Shown here: positions 17,910 to 27,147 of the stretch, piece after piece
Layout: each line of letters opens with the position of its first letter
How positions within the stretch are numbered: the first letter of the stretch is position 1
From: Agrobacterium vitis
GTDB lineage: Bacteria; Pseudomonadota; Alphaproteobacteria; Rhizobiales; Rhizobiaceae
Direction of reading: 5' to 3'
NCBI RefSeq assembly: GCF_013426735.1
Contig: NZ_AP023272.1
Location: forward strand, 3,330,501 to 3,394,500
DNA length: 64,000 nt
The notes under the pieces: model-generated
What the model saw: the letters and a program-made list of their open reading frames with translations, nothing else
Databases searched by the model: none
Told to the model about the DNA's origin: nothing
Made by a program: the position numbers and the translations under genes

Positions 17910-19110
17910 GCCACCCCTCCCCGTAGCTCACCGCCTCCACCCCGGTAAATCTCGCAAGTCTTGCCAAGTCCTGGTCGAGTTTCTCCAACCGTCCGGTCGA
18001 GCGCCTGATACCCGGCTCCAACCATAGCCGTTTCACATCCAGCGTACCCGCCTTGCGATTGGCCTTCATATCGATCCGGCCAATCAGCCGGTCACTTTCC
18101 AGCAGCGGAAAGACATAATAGCCATATTGCCGTTTCGGCTCTGGCACGAAGACTTCGATCCGGTAGAAGAAGCCGAATAGCCGCTCGGTGCGAGCCCGGT
18201 CGCGGATCAGCGGATCGAAAGGGCTGAGGACGCGGATACGGGCGGGTGGCTCTGGTGGAGCGGTCAGTGTTTCCAGCCGATCCGCCAGCGCGAAGGAAGG
18301 GCGCGGCTTCCCGCCATCGGCAGGGGCAATCTCGATCTCCTCAAGCTCGGCACGATGGGTTTCCAGCCAGAGTTTTGCCTCCTGCGGGCTGACCAGATTC
18401 CAGAAGGCAGCGATTTCACCTGACGTGGCGAAACCCAGCCGGATCAGCGCTTCGCGGCAGGCCCAATCAATGAACGCTTCATGCGTCACCTCGGCCTGCA
18501 AATGGTCGGGAAGAATGCAGCGCTCCGTCAGATCGTAGATCTTCTGAAAATTGTCCCGACCGGAAATCGACAGTTTGCCGGTGCGCCACAGAAATTCCAG
18601 CGCGGTTTTCGACGGATGCCAGTTCCACCAGCCGCCGGATTTATGGTCGCCTTCCTTCATGTCCCGCGACAAGGCCGGGCCGCCCTCGGTAATCCGCCGG
18701 TGGGTTTCTTCGAAAGCATCCTCGAAGCCCGGCTCGCGCCAACTGCGCCAACGCTCCAGAATCCGGCTTTCCTCGCGCCGGAACCGGTGTTTCCAATAGG
18801 GGAAAAAAGCGGAAGGCAGGATCGAGGCATCATGGGTCCAATGCTCGAACAGCAGCCGGTCCTGCTCCAGCAATGCCGTCAGATCTTCGCGCCGGTAGGT
18901 CTGATTGCGCGAAAACAGGATCTGGTGATGCGCCCGCTCCACCGTGCCGATACTATCCACCTGCACAAAGCCGAGATCGGTAATCAGTGCCAGCAAGCCG
19001 TGGCGGCTCAACGCTCGCCCCGGTGGCCGGGAAAGTCCCTGCCGCTCCAGAAAAATCCGCCGTGCCGTGCTGTTGTCTATCCCTATCGCCATGAACAGAC
19101 GATAGGACAT
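17899..19110 (-). CDS. YcaQ/AlkZ-type winged-helix DNA glycosylase
   Basis: 403 residues from the ATG at 19110; an ATG at 19092 is also possible. It matches the HTH_42 superfamily: ARRIFLERQGL at the start, LGFVQVDSIGTVERAHHQILFSR with the QxD catalytic motif (Q-V-D, near residue 48), and HWTHDASILP. The long C-terminal half includes SPFDPLIRDRARTERLFGF and YGYYVFPLL. The family unhooks interstrand crosslinks and removes bulky alkyl adducts (E. coli YcaQ, Streptomyces AlkZ). It starts 44 bases after the agmatinase stop on the same strand, so the two may be cotranscribed. Confidence 0.88.
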   Translation of the reverse strand: MSYRLFMAIGIDNSTARRIFLERQGLSRPPGRALSRHGLLALITDLGFVQVDSIGTVERAHHQILFSRNQTYRREDLTALLEQDRLLFEHWTHDASILPSAFFPYWKHRFRREESRILERWRSWREPGFEDAFEETHRRITEGGPALSRDMKEGDHKSGGWWNWHPSKTALEFLWRTGKLSISGRDNFQKIYDLTERCILPDHLQAEVTHEAFIDWACREALIRLGFATSGEIAAFWNLVSPQEAKLWLETHRAELEEIEIAPADGGKPRPSFALADRLETLTAPPEPPARIRVLSPFDPLIRDRARTERLFGFFYRIEVFVPEPKRQYGYYVFPLLESDRLIGRIDMKANRKAGTLDVKRLWLEPGIRRSTGRLEKLDQDLARLARFTGVEAVSYGEGWLSP

Positions 19111-19153
19111 GTTCTCTTTTTGTTCAAGGTGGTTTTCGCCGGAATATAGGCGT

Positions 19154-20110
19154 TCAACGCCGATCCGCCACCGCTTTCGCCATGACGCAGAGCAGTTCAA
19201 ACATCATGGTGGCACCGGCCAGCGCCGTCATGCCGCCGACATCGAAGGGTGGCGCGACTTCCACCACATCGGCACCGACAATATTGACGCCCTCCAGCAG
19301 CCGCACCATGGCCTGGACTTCGCGTGTCAGGAAGCCGCCGATTTCCGGTGTGCCGGTTCCAGGCGCCATCGATGGGTCAATGCAGTCGATATCGAAGCTG
19401 ACATAGGTCGGGCCATCACCGGCAATGGCGCGGGCTTCCGCCATCACGTCTGCCACGCTGCGGGCGACGAATTCCTCCATATAAATAATACGGATGCCCT
19501 GGTCCTTGGCCCATTGATGCTCGTCAACTTCGTAATTGGAGCTGCGAATGCCAATCTGCACCATGCGTTTCGGATCGAGCAGGCCCTCCTCAATGGCACG
19601 GCGAAAGGGCGTGCCGTGGGTAAAGCGCTGGCCGCCGAAATAGCTGTCATTGGTATCGGAATGGGCATCGAAATGAATGAGCCCGACTGGCTGAGATTTC
19701 GCCACCGCCCGTAGCACCGGCAGTGTCGTCAAATGATCGCCCCCGGCGCAGAGCGGCAGCGCACCGGCAGCAACAACTGCCGCCACGCCGTCTTCTATCT
19801 GTTGAAGCGCCAGCATCAGGTCTATGGGGTTGACGGTCACATCCCCCACATCGGCAATATTGGCCAGGCTGAATGGCTCGATTTTTGAGACGTGATGCAC
19901 ACGGCGCATCAGGCTGGATTGGTTGCGCACCTCGCGCGGCCCATGGCGGGCACCGGCCCGGTTGGTGGTGCCGCCATCCCAGGGAATACCGATCAGCGCG
20001 ATATCTAGCCCTTCCGCCGAGGTCACGGCAGGCAGACGCATGAAGGTGGCATGTCCGGCAAAACGCGGCACTTCAGCGGCGTCGACAGGCTGGTGAAAGG
20101 ATGAGGTCAC
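19154..20110 (-). CDS. speB: Agmatinase / ureohydrolase family enzyme
   Basis: 318 residues with all manganese-ligand motifs of the ureohydrolase fold: GGDH (near residue 122), FDAHSDTND (about 145) and SFDIDCIDPSMAPGTGTPE (about 229-247). IPWDGGTTNRAGARHGP near the N-terminus is typical of agmatinases. Agmatinase cleaves agmatine to putrescine and urea; related enzymes act on guanidinobutyrate, proclavaminate or guanidine, so the substrate is probable rather than proven. It is divergent from bioM. The 136-base spacer has an interleaved palindrome near 20128-20149. Confidence 0.86.
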   Translation of the reverse strand: MTSSFHQPVDAAEVPRFAGHATFMRLPAVTSAEGLDIALIGIPWDGGTTNRAGARHGPREVRNQSSLMRRVHHVSKIEPFSLANIADVGDVTVNPIDLMLALQQIEDGVAAVVAAGALPLCAGGDHLTTLPVLRAVAKSQPVGLIHFDAHSDTNDSYFGGQRFTHGTPFRRAIEEGLLDPKRMVQIGIRSSNYEVDEHQWAKDQGIRIIYMEEFVARSVADVMAEARAIAGDGPTYVSFDIDCIDPSMAPGTGTPEIGGFLTREVQAMVRLLEGVNIVGADVVEVAPPFDVGGMTALAGATMMFELLCVMAKAVADRR

Positions 20111-20127
20111 GGGCGGGTCCTTCGGGA

Positions 20128-20149
20128 ATGGGTCGGATAACCCATCCGA
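20128..20149. promoter_or_regulatory. Interleaved palindromes in the speB-bioM divergent spacer
   Basis: ATGGGT(6)ACCCAT and TCGGAT(5)ATCCGA overlap in 22 bases just upstream of speB. This is a candidate operator of unknown regulator. It does not match the TTATMKATAA-type BioR box I looked for. Confidence 0.3.
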
Positions 20150-20246
20150 TCAAATCGCAAGGCGGCTGTAAATGGGAAAAACCCGGATTTGCCTTTGCCG
20201 TTCTGCGGGCTATAGAACAGGGCAGCAATGATAGGGTATCGACATC

Positions 20247-20927
20247 GTGCAGATCCATTTCGATCAGGCCAGCGCCAGTTTCGACGGCCATGTGGCCCTG
20301 GAGCCGCTGACCATCACCTTCGGCGAACAGCGGATCGGGGTCATCGGCCTGAATGGATCAGGCAAATCCACCTTTGCCCGGCTGATCAATGGATTGGTCA
20401 AGCCGAGTGCTGGCCATGTGACGCTGGATGGGCTGGACACGGTAAAAGACGCCAAGGCCGTGCAGGCACGCACCGGCTTCATCTTCCAGAACCCGGCCAA
20501 TCAGATCATCCTGCCGCTGATCGGTGAGGATATTGCCATGGGGCCAAAGGCACGTGGGCTGAAAGGCAAGGCACTGGACGAGGCCGTGGACAGCGTTGCG
20601 GCAAGGCTCGGCATAACCCATCTGCTACGCCGCCGCCCGCATGAACTGTCCGGCGGCGAGCTGCAATTGGCGGCGCTGGCCGCTGTTCTCGTCACTCGGC
20701 CCGATCTGGTGATTTTCGATGAACCGACCAACCAGCTCGATTTGAAAAACCGGGCGCTGGTGGCTGGCACCATAGAGGCGCTGGAGGAACAGGCGCTGGT
20801 GATCAGCCACGACCTTGACCTGATCGCCGGGTTTTCGCGGGTGCTGGTGTTTCACCGCGCCAAGCTAGCCTTCGATGGCCCGGCCAGCGACGCCATTGCC
20901 CGCTACCGCGAGATCGCCGCATGTTGA
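20247..20927 (+). CDS. bioM: Biotin ECF transporter ATPase subunit BioM
   Basis: 226 residues from a GTG start at 20247. It is an ABC ATPase with Walker A GLNGSGKSTFARL (about 35-47), signature LSGGELQLAALA, Walker B LVIFDEPTN and switch His in ISHDLDLI. The next two genes encode the transmembrane partner and the biotin-binding subunit, so it powers biotin uptake as part of BioMNY. It overlaps bioN by seven bases, indicating translational coupling. Confidence 0.94.
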   Translation: MQIHFDQASASFDGHVALEPLTITFGEQRIGVIGLNGSGKSTFARLINGLVKPSAGHVTLDGLDTVKDAKAVQARTGFIFQNPANQIILPLIGEDIAMGPKARGLKGKALDEAVDSVAARLGITHLLRRRPHELSGGELQLAALAAVLVTRPDLVIFDEPTNQLDLKNRALVAGTIEALEEQALVISHDLDLIAGFSRVLVFHRAKLAFDGPASDAIARYREIAAC

Positions 20928-21541
20928 GCAGCCTACATGTCGAGGGCGATAGCTGGCTGCACCGGATGCCAGTCGGGGCGAAACTGGCCGTCCTGTTGGT
21001 GTTCGGCCTTGGCCTTGCCTTCAGCCTGTCCATGCCGCTCCAGGCCACGGCAGCCTGCGCCACCGGCGCGCTCTATTTCAGCCTGGGGCTTGACGTGCGG
21101 GCAGCATTGCGGCGCATCCGCCCGATGCTGGTCAGCATTGCCGCGCTTGGCCTGTTTAACATCTATGCGCTGGATCTTATCACCTCGGCAACGCTGACGC
21201 TGAGGCTGCTCGCCATCCTGTTTCTCGCCTCAGCTATTACAGCAACAACCTCGCTTGGTGCCTTCATGGAGACGCTTGACCGGCTGCTGGCCCCGCTCGA
21301 CCGGCTGGGATTGGTCCGGGCCGCCGATATCAGCCTGGCACTGGGGCTGACCCTGCGCTTCGTGCCTGATATCGCCGACCGCTATGAGGCGCTGAAGGCG
21401 GCACATCAGGCGCGTGGCATACCCGTGCGGCTGCACCGGATGCTGGGACCACTGTTTATTCTGGCACTGAAAGAGGCCGATTCCATCGCCGAGGCCATTG
21501 ACGCCCGCGGCATTCGCCGTCACGAAAAGAGAACAGACTGA
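20921..21541 (+). CDS. bioN: Biotin ECF transporter transmembrane subunit BioN (EcfT)
   Basis: 206 residues with about five hydrophobic segments. The two EcfT coupling motifs are present near the C-terminus: AAHQARGIPV (about 165-174) and EAIDARGIRR (about 192-201), each with the Ala-Arg-Gly core that contacts the ATPase. It connects BioM to BioY in the inner membrane. The start overlaps bioM. Confidence 0.93.
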   Translation: MLSSLHVEGDSWLHRMPVGAKLAVLLVFGLGLAFSLSMPLQATAACATGALYFSLGLDVRAALRRIRPMLVSIAALGLFNIYALDLITSATLTLRLLAILFLASAITATTSLGAFMETLDRLLAPLDRLGLVRAADISLALGLTLRFVPDIADRYEALKAAHQARGIPVRLHRMLGPLFILALKEADSIAEAIDARGIRRHEKRTD

Positions 21542-21554
21542 TGAGGAGATCACC

Positions 21555-22118
21555 ATGACCACGCGAGACCTGGTTCTGATTGCGCTGTTTGCCGCCATCG
21601 TTGTTGTCCTCGGGCTTATTCCGCCCGTGCCACTCGGCTTCATTCCAGTGCCGATCACCGCCCAATCGATGGGCGTCATGCTGGCCGGCTGCATTCTCGG
21701 CGCCAAGCGCGGAGCCTTGGCCTATGCGCTGTTCGTGTTGCTGGTCGCCATGGGCCTGCCGGTGCTGGCGGGCGGTCACGGCGGCCTGAACGCGCTGTTT
21801 GGTGCCACCGGCGGCTATATTTTCGGCTGGATTGTCGGCGCTTTCGTCACCGGCCTTGCCGCCGAGCGTTTTGCCCGCGCCTCGTCCACCGCCAGCGGCC
21901 AGACAATCGGCTTCTTTGCCGCCAGCATCCTCGGCGGCATCGGCGTGGTCTATGCCTGCGGCATGCCCTGGTGGAGCTTTGTGGCCGGCACCCCGATCGA
22001 CAAGGTGTTGATCGGCTCGCTGGCCTTCCTGCCCGGCGACCTGATCAAGGCCGCCATCGCAGCACTCGCCGCCCGCGCCGTGATGGTCGGCTATCCGCTG
22101 CTGCCGAAGCGGGCGTAA
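21555..22118 (+). CDS. bioY: Biotin-binding ECF substrate component BioY
   Basis: 187 residues from the ATG at 21555, after GAGGAG. It is a six-helix membrane protein with BioY features: FIPVPITAQSMGVMLAG, GAKRGALAYALFVLLVAMGLPV, GGHGGLNALFGATGGYI and FLPGDLIKAAIAALAA. It is the third gene of a clear bioMNY operon. Its stop codon directly overlaps the first bases of an intergenic palindromic repeat (22118 onward). Confidence 0.95.
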   Translation: MTTRDLVLIALFAAIVVVLGLIPPVPLGFIPVPITAQSMGVMLAGCILGAKRGALAYALFVLLVAMGLPVLAGGHGGLNALFGATGGYIFGWIVGAFVTGLAAERFARASSTASGQTIGFFAASILGGIGVVYACGMPWWSFVAGTPIDKVLIGSLAFLPGDLIKAAIAALAARAVMVGYPLLPKRA

Positions 22119-22242
22119 TACGAAGATTCATTGAAAATGACCTTCGTATCCCTTTTGAAAATATCACAAGCCTCTGACGCATTGAAGATAATTTCAGTTT
22201 TTCAAGGCGGAGATATGATCCACATCTTCGAGACTTGATAGA
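22118..22242 (+). repeat. Intergenic palindromic repeat family 1, copy C (full length)
   Basis: It begins ATACGAAGATTCATTGAAAA and forms a first hairpin with arms ATACGAAG (22118-22125) and CTTCGTAT (22142-22149). A second, weaker module follows (AAATATCACAAG ... GCATTGAAGATAA). It ends CATCTTCGAGACTTGATA, whose reverse complement resembles the left end, giving imperfect terminal inverted repeats of about 18 bases. It aligns along its length with the reverse complement of copy D. It sits between the bioY stop and the next start at 22249. Confidence 0.8.
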
Positions 22243-22248
22243 AGGTGG

Positions 22249-23151
22249 ATGGTCGTGAATGACAGATTGCAAATTTCCGTAGATCTGGTCCGGCAGTTGG
22301 TTGCCGGTCAGTTTCCTCAATTCTCGACACTATCCGTTGTCCCTCTGGTACCGGGTGGATGGGACAATAGAAGCTTTCGCCTGGGTGACAGGATGATCAT
22401 CCGTTTGCCCAGCGCAGACTGCTATGCGGAGCAGGTTGCCAAGGAGCAGCACTACCTGCCCATTCTCGCTCAATCCCTGCCGCTACCAATCCCTCAGGCC
22501 ATCGCCATGGGTGTCCCGACCAGGGACTATCCTTTTTCCTGGGGCATTTATGGATGGATCGACGGAGAAACGGCCGTAACTGCGAAGATTGGGGATACCG
22601 GCTGCTTTGCAGCAAATCTCGGTGCGTTCCTAAAGACACTTCACAGCCTTGATGGGTCTGGAGGCCCCCTCGCCGGACCGCATAACTTTTACCGTGGCGG
22701 ATCGCTTGCCATCTATGACAGGGAAACCCGCGACGCAATTCATGAGCTTCGGGCCATAACCGACGTATCGTTAGCAACAGCGCTCTGGGAGGAGGCACTC
22801 GCCAGCCCATGGCAAAGGCCACCCGTCTGGCTGCATGGCGATGTCGCACCCGGCAACCTGCTGATCAGCGGCGGACGTCTCACTGCTGTCATTGACTTCG
22901 GCTGCTGCGGTACGGGCGACCCGGCTTGCGATCTTGCGATTGCCTGGACATTCCTGGATGAAACGGCCAGCCAAGTCTTTCAAGAGACTGCAGGTCACGA
23001 GATGACGACGTGGGCTCGCGCCCGTGGATGGGCTTTATGGAAAACCTTGATCACTCTCGCAGGACAACGTGCAGCAGACGATCCAGCTTCGGAAAAGACT
23101 GCAATTACGCTCGCATGCATTCTTCGCAGAAGCCCTCACGGCAACCACTGA
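22249..23151 (+). CDS. Aminoglycoside phosphotransferase (APH) family kinase-like protein
   Basis: 300 residues. The kinase fold shows a Gly-rich start (PLVPGGWDNRSFRLG), the ATP-binding region, the Brenner motif HGDVAPGNLL (catalytic Asp, about residue 200), the metal-binding Asp in IDFGCCGTGD (about 217) and DLAIAWTF. This superfamily phosphorylates antibiotics, choline, homoserine or other small alcohols, so antibiotic resistance should not be assumed. The start ATG follows GAAGGTGG, which is the right edge of the palindromic repeat. The 3' end overlaps the convergent thioesterase gene by 16 bases. Confidence 0.86.
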   Translation: MVVNDRLQISVDLVRQLVAGQFPQFSTLSVVPLVPGGWDNRSFRLGDRMIIRLPSADCYAEQVAKEQHYLPILAQSLPLPIPQAIAMGVPTRDYPFSWGIYGWIDGETAVTAKIGDTGCFAANLGAFLKTLHSLDGSGGPLAGPHNFYRGGSLAIYDRETRDAIHELRAITDVSLATALWEEALASPWQRPPVWLHGDVAPGNLLISGGRLTAVIDFGCCGTGDPACDLAIAWTFLDETASQVFQETAGHEMTTWARARGWALWKTLITLAGQRAADDPASEKTAITLACILRRSPHGNH

Positions 23152-23537
23152 TACAGCCAATCCCTGAGCGCTTCCGATAGCGCCACCGGTTCGGCACTGT
23201 CTTTGTTCACAGCCGTCCAGGTGATCTCGACGTCAGCGGCGCGGGTTTTGCCGCTTTCGACGCCAATGGCAAAGCCGACGGATTTACCGCCGATTTTGTC
23301 CACCTGCACGGTGAAGCGCAGTGCGTCGCCCGGTCCCAGGGCTTCATAAAGACGCGCCTCGAATTTGGTGGCGCGAAAGTCCGGCTCCTGCTCTTCTGCG
23401 GGCCGGGCCTGCCAGAAGCGGTGGAGCGCTTCTTCGCACAGCGCCAGCAGCGCGCTGTTGTTCAATCGTCCGCTGATGCCGACATCGCGCAGGCCGATCA
23501 GCGTTTCGGTGACATCAAGCCGTTCTCTTTTCGCCAT
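23136..23537 (-). CDS. Hotdog-fold acyl-CoA thioesterase
   Basis: 133 residues. The pattern fits the 4-hydroxybenzoyl-CoA thioesterase-like hotdog fold: an N-terminal beta strand, a long central helix (NNSALLALCEEALHRFW, about residues 26-42), then strands ATKFEARLYEAL, LRFTVQVDKIGGKSVGFAIGV and AADVEITWTAV. The classical catalytic Asp of the YbgC tyrosine-containing motif is replaced; residue Asn27 sits near the expected place. Function is therefore a general acyl-CoA thioester hydrolase with unknown substrate. It is divergent from the histone-deacetylase-type gene, 83 bases away. Confidence 0.72.
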   Translation of the reverse strand: MAKRERLDVTETLIGLRDVGISGRLNNSALLALCEEALHRFWQARPAEEQEPDFRATKFEARLYEALGPGDALRFTVQVDKIGGKSVGFAIGVESGKTRAADVEITWTAVNKDSAEPVALSEALRDWLYQWLP

Positions 23538-23620
23538 TGCCCTTGCCCTCCATGCCGTGATCGCTCATGTAAAGGAAAAGAGATTGGTCGCGCAAGTTTG
23601 GCGCGGCAGGAGGATGCGTC

Positions 23621-24556
23621 ATGACAACCCGGCTCTATGAGAACCCGATCTTTCTGGAACACAACACGCCGGAGGGCCATCCTGAAAGGGCAGACCGGCT
23701 GCGCTCGCTGAATATCGCTCTGGAGCATCCGAATTTTTCCGCGCTGGAACGGCATCAGGCCCAGCAGGCCAATGAGGATGCTGTCATGCTGGCCCATCCC
23801 GAAGAGCATTTCATTGCCGTGATGCGGCAGGTACCGGAGGAAGAAGACCGGATCAACCAGCTGGAGGCCGATACCTATGCCTCGCAGAAAAGCCTGCAAT
23901 GCGCCCTGACCGCCATCGGTGGGGCGATGGCCGCCGTGGACGACGTGATGACCGGTGCTGCCGACAATGTGTTTGTGGCGGGCCGTCCGCCCGGCCATCA
24001 TGCGGAAAAAACCAAGGCGATGGGCTTCTGTCTGTTCAACACGGTGGCGATTGCTGCCCGCCATGCCCAGCAGGTCTATGGCGTCGAGCGGGTCGCCATC
24101 GTCGATTGGGATGTGCATCATGGCAATGGCACCCAGGATATTTTCTGGGACGATCCATCCGTGCTGTTCTGTTCCACCCACCAGATGCCGCTTTATCCCT
24201 GGACGGGCAAGAAGGATGAGGTTGGGCCGCACAATACCATCGTCAACGCACCGCTTTCTGCCAATAGCGGCTCGGACCATTTCCGCGAGGCGTTCAAATC
24301 GCGGGTGCTGACGGCGCTCAATGATTTTTCCCCGGATCTCATCCTGATTTCCGCCGGGTTTGATGCCCATCACCGCGACCCGCTGGCGCAGATCAATCTG
24401 GTTGGCGAGGATTTTGACTGGGCGACCGGACGGCTGATGGAAGTGGCCGACCGCTTTGCTAAAAACCGGGTCGTCAGCCTGCTGGAAGGCGGCTATGATC
24501 TGGAAGGTCTGGCCGAGTCGGCTGGCATGCATATTTCGAGATTGATGAAGGGTTGA
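23621..24556 (+). CDS. Class II histone-deacetylase family amidohydrolase (acetoin/acetylpolyamine type)
   Basis: 311 residues with the complete zinc site of the arginase/deacetylase fold: the DWDVHHGNG segment (Asp and His ligands, about residues 165-173) and [11 protein letters not shown] (Asp ligand, about 247). [19 protein letters not shown] carries the paired catalytic His (about 125). [12 protein letters not shown] is the usual C-terminal loop. Bacterial members deacetylate polyamines or similar small substrates. The ATG follows AGGAGG. It is followed directly by xseB: the stop TGA (24554-24556) and the xseB ATG (24559) are two bases apart, so an operon is expected. Confidence 0.92.
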   Translation: MTTRLYENPIFLEHNTPEGHPERADRLRSLNIALEHPNFSALERHQAQQANEDAVMLAHPEEHFIAVMRQVPEEEDRINQLEADTYASQKSLQCALTAIGGAMAAVDDVMTGAADNVFVAGRPPGHHAEKTKAMGFCLFNTVAIAARHAQQVYGVERVAIVDWDVHHGNGTQDIFWDDPSVLFCSTHQMPLYPWTGKKDEVGPHNTIVNAPLSANSGSDHFREAFKSRVLTALNDFSPDLILISAGFDAHHRDPLAQINLVGEDFDWATGRLMEVADRFAKNRVVSLLEGGYDLEGLAESAGMHISRLMKG

Positions 24557-24558
24557 GT

Positions 24559-24810
24559 ATGACCGACGTTGCCGCCACCGATATTGCCGCTTATTCCTTC
24601 GAGAAAGCCGTGGCCGAGCTGGAAAGCATCGTGGCCCGGCTGGAGCGCGGCGATGTGGCGCTGGACGAATCCATCTCGATTTACGAGCGCGGCGAATTGC
24701 TGAAGAAACATTGCGAGGCGCTGCTGTCGGCGGCTGAAAACCGCATCGAGAAAATCCGGTTGGACCGGGCCGGCAAGCCTGTTGGTGCCGAGCCGCTGGA
24801 CAAGGACTAG
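24559..24810 (+). CDS. xseB: Exodeoxyribonuclease VII small subunit
   Basis: 83 residues. The helical-hairpin core [49 protein letters not shown] is the XseB family signature; it reads from residue 11 onward. It forms exonuclease VII with XseA (not in this window), degrading single-stranded DNA. The start is the ATG at 24559; a TTG at 24553 overlapping the previous stop is less likely. The order deacetylase-xseB-dxs is common in Rhizobiales. Confidence 0.94.
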   Translation: MTDVAATDIAAYSFEKAVAELESIVARLERGDVALDESISIYERGELLKKHCEALLSAAENRIEKIRLDRAGKPVGAEPLDKD

Positions 24811-24890
24811 GCCTGATCCTGGCACGCCCACAGCAAGGAAGATGCGTTTGTCCCTTTGCCGAAGGGCATTTAAGTCCTATATGCATCAAC

Positions 24891-24915
24891 AGGGCAGTTT
24901 TGCTGGATCTGCCCT
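24891..24915 (+). terminator. Possible terminator after xseB
   Basis: Stem AGGGCAG / CTGCCCT with an 11-base loop, followed by ATTATTG rather than a clean T-run. A weak candidate between xseB and dxs. Confidence 0.35.
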
Positions 24916-25059
24916 ATTATTGACCTGAACGTCCTGATTGACAGCGGCGCACTGCGCCTGGGAAACAAACAGGGGTCGCGGGCAAATGACATTGAATACT
25001 GTATGATTTCCCCCATTCATGGACCATTCAGGCCGTGCAATGCATTCGGGAGGAAACTT

Positions 25060-25098
25060 GTGCAGCCGATAGACCGAGTGATGAGAAAAAGAGGCTGA
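25060..25098 (+). other. Possible 12-codon upstream reading frame before dxs
   Basis: A GTG at 25060 with a strong ribosome site (GGGAGGA, 25048-25054) opens a 12-codon frame ending in TGA at 25096-25098, six bases before the presumed dxs GTG. It is in a different frame from dxs. It may be a leader peptide or may mean the dxs start is misplaced. Confidence 0.3.
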
Positions 25099-25103
25099 AG
25101 CCT

Positions 25104-27023
25104 GTGACATCGAAGCCAAACACGCCGTTGCTGGATCAGGTCGTGTTTCCGTCCGACCTTCGCAAGATCGAAGACAAGGACATGCCGCAAGTGGCGCGTG
25201 AACTGCGCGACGAGATGATCGATGCCGTGTCGGTGACCGGCGGACATCTGGGCGCCGGGCTTGGCGTGGTGGAACTGACGCTCGCCATCCACAAGGTTTT
25301 CAACACCCCGGAAGACCGGCTGATTTTCGATGTCGGACACCAATGCTATCCGCACAAGATCCTGACCGGGCGGCGGGAGCGTATCCGCACCCTGCGCCAG
25401 GAACATGGGCTTTCCGGCTTCACCAAGCGGGCCGAGAGCGAATACGATCCGTTTGGCGCAGCGCATTCCTCCACATCGATTTCCGCAGGCCTCGGCATGG
25501 CTGTCGCGGCAGAACTTGGCCAGACCGACCGCAAGGTCATCGCTGTGATCGGCGACGGGGCGATGTCGGCGGGCATGGCGTTTGAGGCGCTGAACAATGC
25601 TGGCGCGCTGGACGCGCGGCTGATCGTCATTCTCAACGACAATGACATGTCGATTGCCCCTCCGACTGGCGCTATGAGCGCCTATCTGGCGCGGCTTGCC
25701 TCCGGGCGCACCTATATGGGCATGCGCGAGATCGGCAAGAAACTCACCGCCTATCTCGGCAAGAATATCGACCGAGCCATTACCCGCGCCGTCGAACATG
25801 CGCGCGGCTATGTAACCGGCGGCACGATGTTTGAGGAAATGGGCTTTTACCATATCGGCCCGATTGACGGCCACTCCTTCGATCACCTCCTGCCGGTGTT
25901 GCGCAATGTGCGCGACAACGCCAAGGGGCCGGTGCTGATCCATGTGGTGACGCAGAAGGGCAAGGGCTATGCGCCCGCCGAGGCCGCTGCCGACAAATAT
26001 CACGGTGTCAATACCTTCGATGTCATCACCGGCACCCAGGCCAAGGCCAAGCCGAATGCGCCGAGCTATACCGCCGTGTTTGCCGACGCGCTGGTGGAAG
26101 AAGCCCGCCACGACGAGAAGATCGTCGGCATTACCGCCGCCATGCCATCAGGCACCGGGCTTGATAAGCTACAAAACCTGTTCCCGGAACGGACCTTCGA
26201 TGTCGGCATTGCTGAACAGCATGCCGTGACCTTTGCCGCTGGCCTTGCCGCCGAAGGCTACAAGCCGTTCTGTGCGCTTTATTCAACCTTCCTGCAACGC
26301 GGCTACGATCAGGTCGTGCATGACGTCGCCATCCAGGGATTGCCAGTGCGCTTTCCCATCGACCGTGCCGGTTTCGTGGGTGCCGATGGGCCAACCCATG
26401 CCGGGTCGTTCGATACCGGCTTTCTCGCCAGCCTGCCCGGTTTCGTGGTGATGGCGGCAGCTGATGAAGCGGAACTGAAGCATATGGTGCGCACCGCCGC
26501 CGCCTATGATGAGGGTCCGATTTCCTTCCGCTATCCACGCGGCGAAGGCGTTGGCGTGCAGATGCCGGAGCGCGGCGAGATTTTGCCAATCGGCAAGGGC
26601 CGGATCATCAAGGAAGGCTCGAAAGTGGCGCTGCTATCGTTTGGCACGCGGCTGGCTGAATGTCTTGTCGCGGCAGAAGATCTCGATGCCGCTGGCCTGC
26701 CGACGACTGTGGCCGATGCCCGGTTTGCCAAGCCGCTCGATCTCGACCTGATCCGCCAGCTTGCCCGCCACCATGCCGTTCTGATCACGGTCGAGGAAGG
26801 TGCTGTTGGCGGGTTCGGATCTCAGGTCCTGCATATGCTGGCCAATGAGGGCCTGCTTGACCACGGCCTCAAAGTCCGCAGTCTGGTTCTGCCGGATCTG
26901 TGGATGGATCAGGCCAAGCCTGACGTCATGTATGAAAAGGCAGGCCTCGACGCCAAAGGCATCGTTTCAACGGTGTTCACGGCGCTGTCGCGTGATGCTT
27001 TGGCCCAGGATAGCTTGGCGTAA
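25104..27023 (+). CDS. dxs: 1-deoxy-D-xylulose-5-phosphate synthase
   Basis: 639 residues from a GTG at 25104 (GAGG nine bases upstream); the frame is open back to 25035, so the start is not certain. It is a thiamine-diphosphate enzyme: [17 protein letters not shown] (substrate/TPP), [13 protein letters not shown], and [15 protein letters not shown] with the GDG...N metal motif (about residues 151-165). The transketolase pyrimidine domain contains [18 protein letters not shown], and a C-terminal domain follows. It condenses pyruvate and glyceraldehyde 3-phosphate, the entry step of the MEP isoprenoid pathway. A strong terminator follows at 27077. Confidence 0.96.
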   Translation: MTSKPNTPLLDQVVFPSDLRKIEDKDMPQVARELRDEMIDAVSVTGGHLGAGLGVVELTLAIHKVFNTPEDRLIFDVGHQCYPHKILTGRRERIRTLRQEHGLSGFTKRAESEYDPFGAAHSSTSISAGLGMAVAAELGQTDRKVIAVIGDGAMSAGMAFEALNNAGALDARLIVILNDNDMSIAPPTGAMSAYLARLASGRTYMGMREIGKKLTAYLGKNIDRAITRAVEHARGYVTGGTMFEEMGFYHIGPIDGHSFDHLLPVLRNVRDNAKGPVLIHVVTQKGKGYAPAEAAADKYHGVNTFDVITGTQAKAKPNAPSYTAVFADALVEEARHDEKIVGITAAMPSGTGLDKLQNLFPERTFDVGIAEQHAVTFAAGLAAEGYKPFCALYSTFLQRGYDQVVHDVAIQGLPVRFPIDRAGFVGADGPTHAGSFDTGFLASLPGFVVMAAADEAELKHMVRTAAAYDEGPISFRYPRGEGVGVQMPERGEILPIGKGRIIKEGSKVALLSFGTRLAECLVAAEDLDAAGLPTTVADARFAKPLDLDLIRQLARHHAVLITVEEGAVGGFGSQVLHMLANEGLLDHGLKVRSLVLPDLWMDQAKPDVMYEKAGLDAKGIVSTVFTALSRDALAQDSLA

Positions 27024-27076
27024 AGAGAGGCTCGGCAGCCCTTCAGCGGACGACAAACCAAACAGCCTTAAACCGC

Positions 27077-27114
27077 AAAACGCCGCTGGCTATGAAGCCA
27101 GCGGCGTTTTGTTG
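27077..27114. terminator. Bidirectional Rho-independent terminator between dxs and a chemoreceptor gene
   Basis: A perfect 15-base stem, AAAACGCCGCTGGCT (27077-27091) and AGCCAGCGGCGTTTT (27096-27110), with loop ATGA. The flanking A and T tracts make it usable from both strands, serving dxs from the left and the chemoreceptor ending at 27148 from the right. Confidence 0.93.
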
Positions 27115-27147
27115 TCATACTCCCACCAAATATGGTGGATAGTTCGA

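Noticed and set aside
20111..20246. BioR box (TTATMKATAA-like) upstream of bioMNY.
   Set aside because: No such sequence is present. Only a CTATAG fragment and an unrelated interleaved palindrome are seen.
22249..23151. Aminoglycoside resistance gene.
   Set aside because: The fold is APH-like, but the family is broad (choline, homoserine and other kinases). The sequence gives no evidence for an antibiotic substrate.
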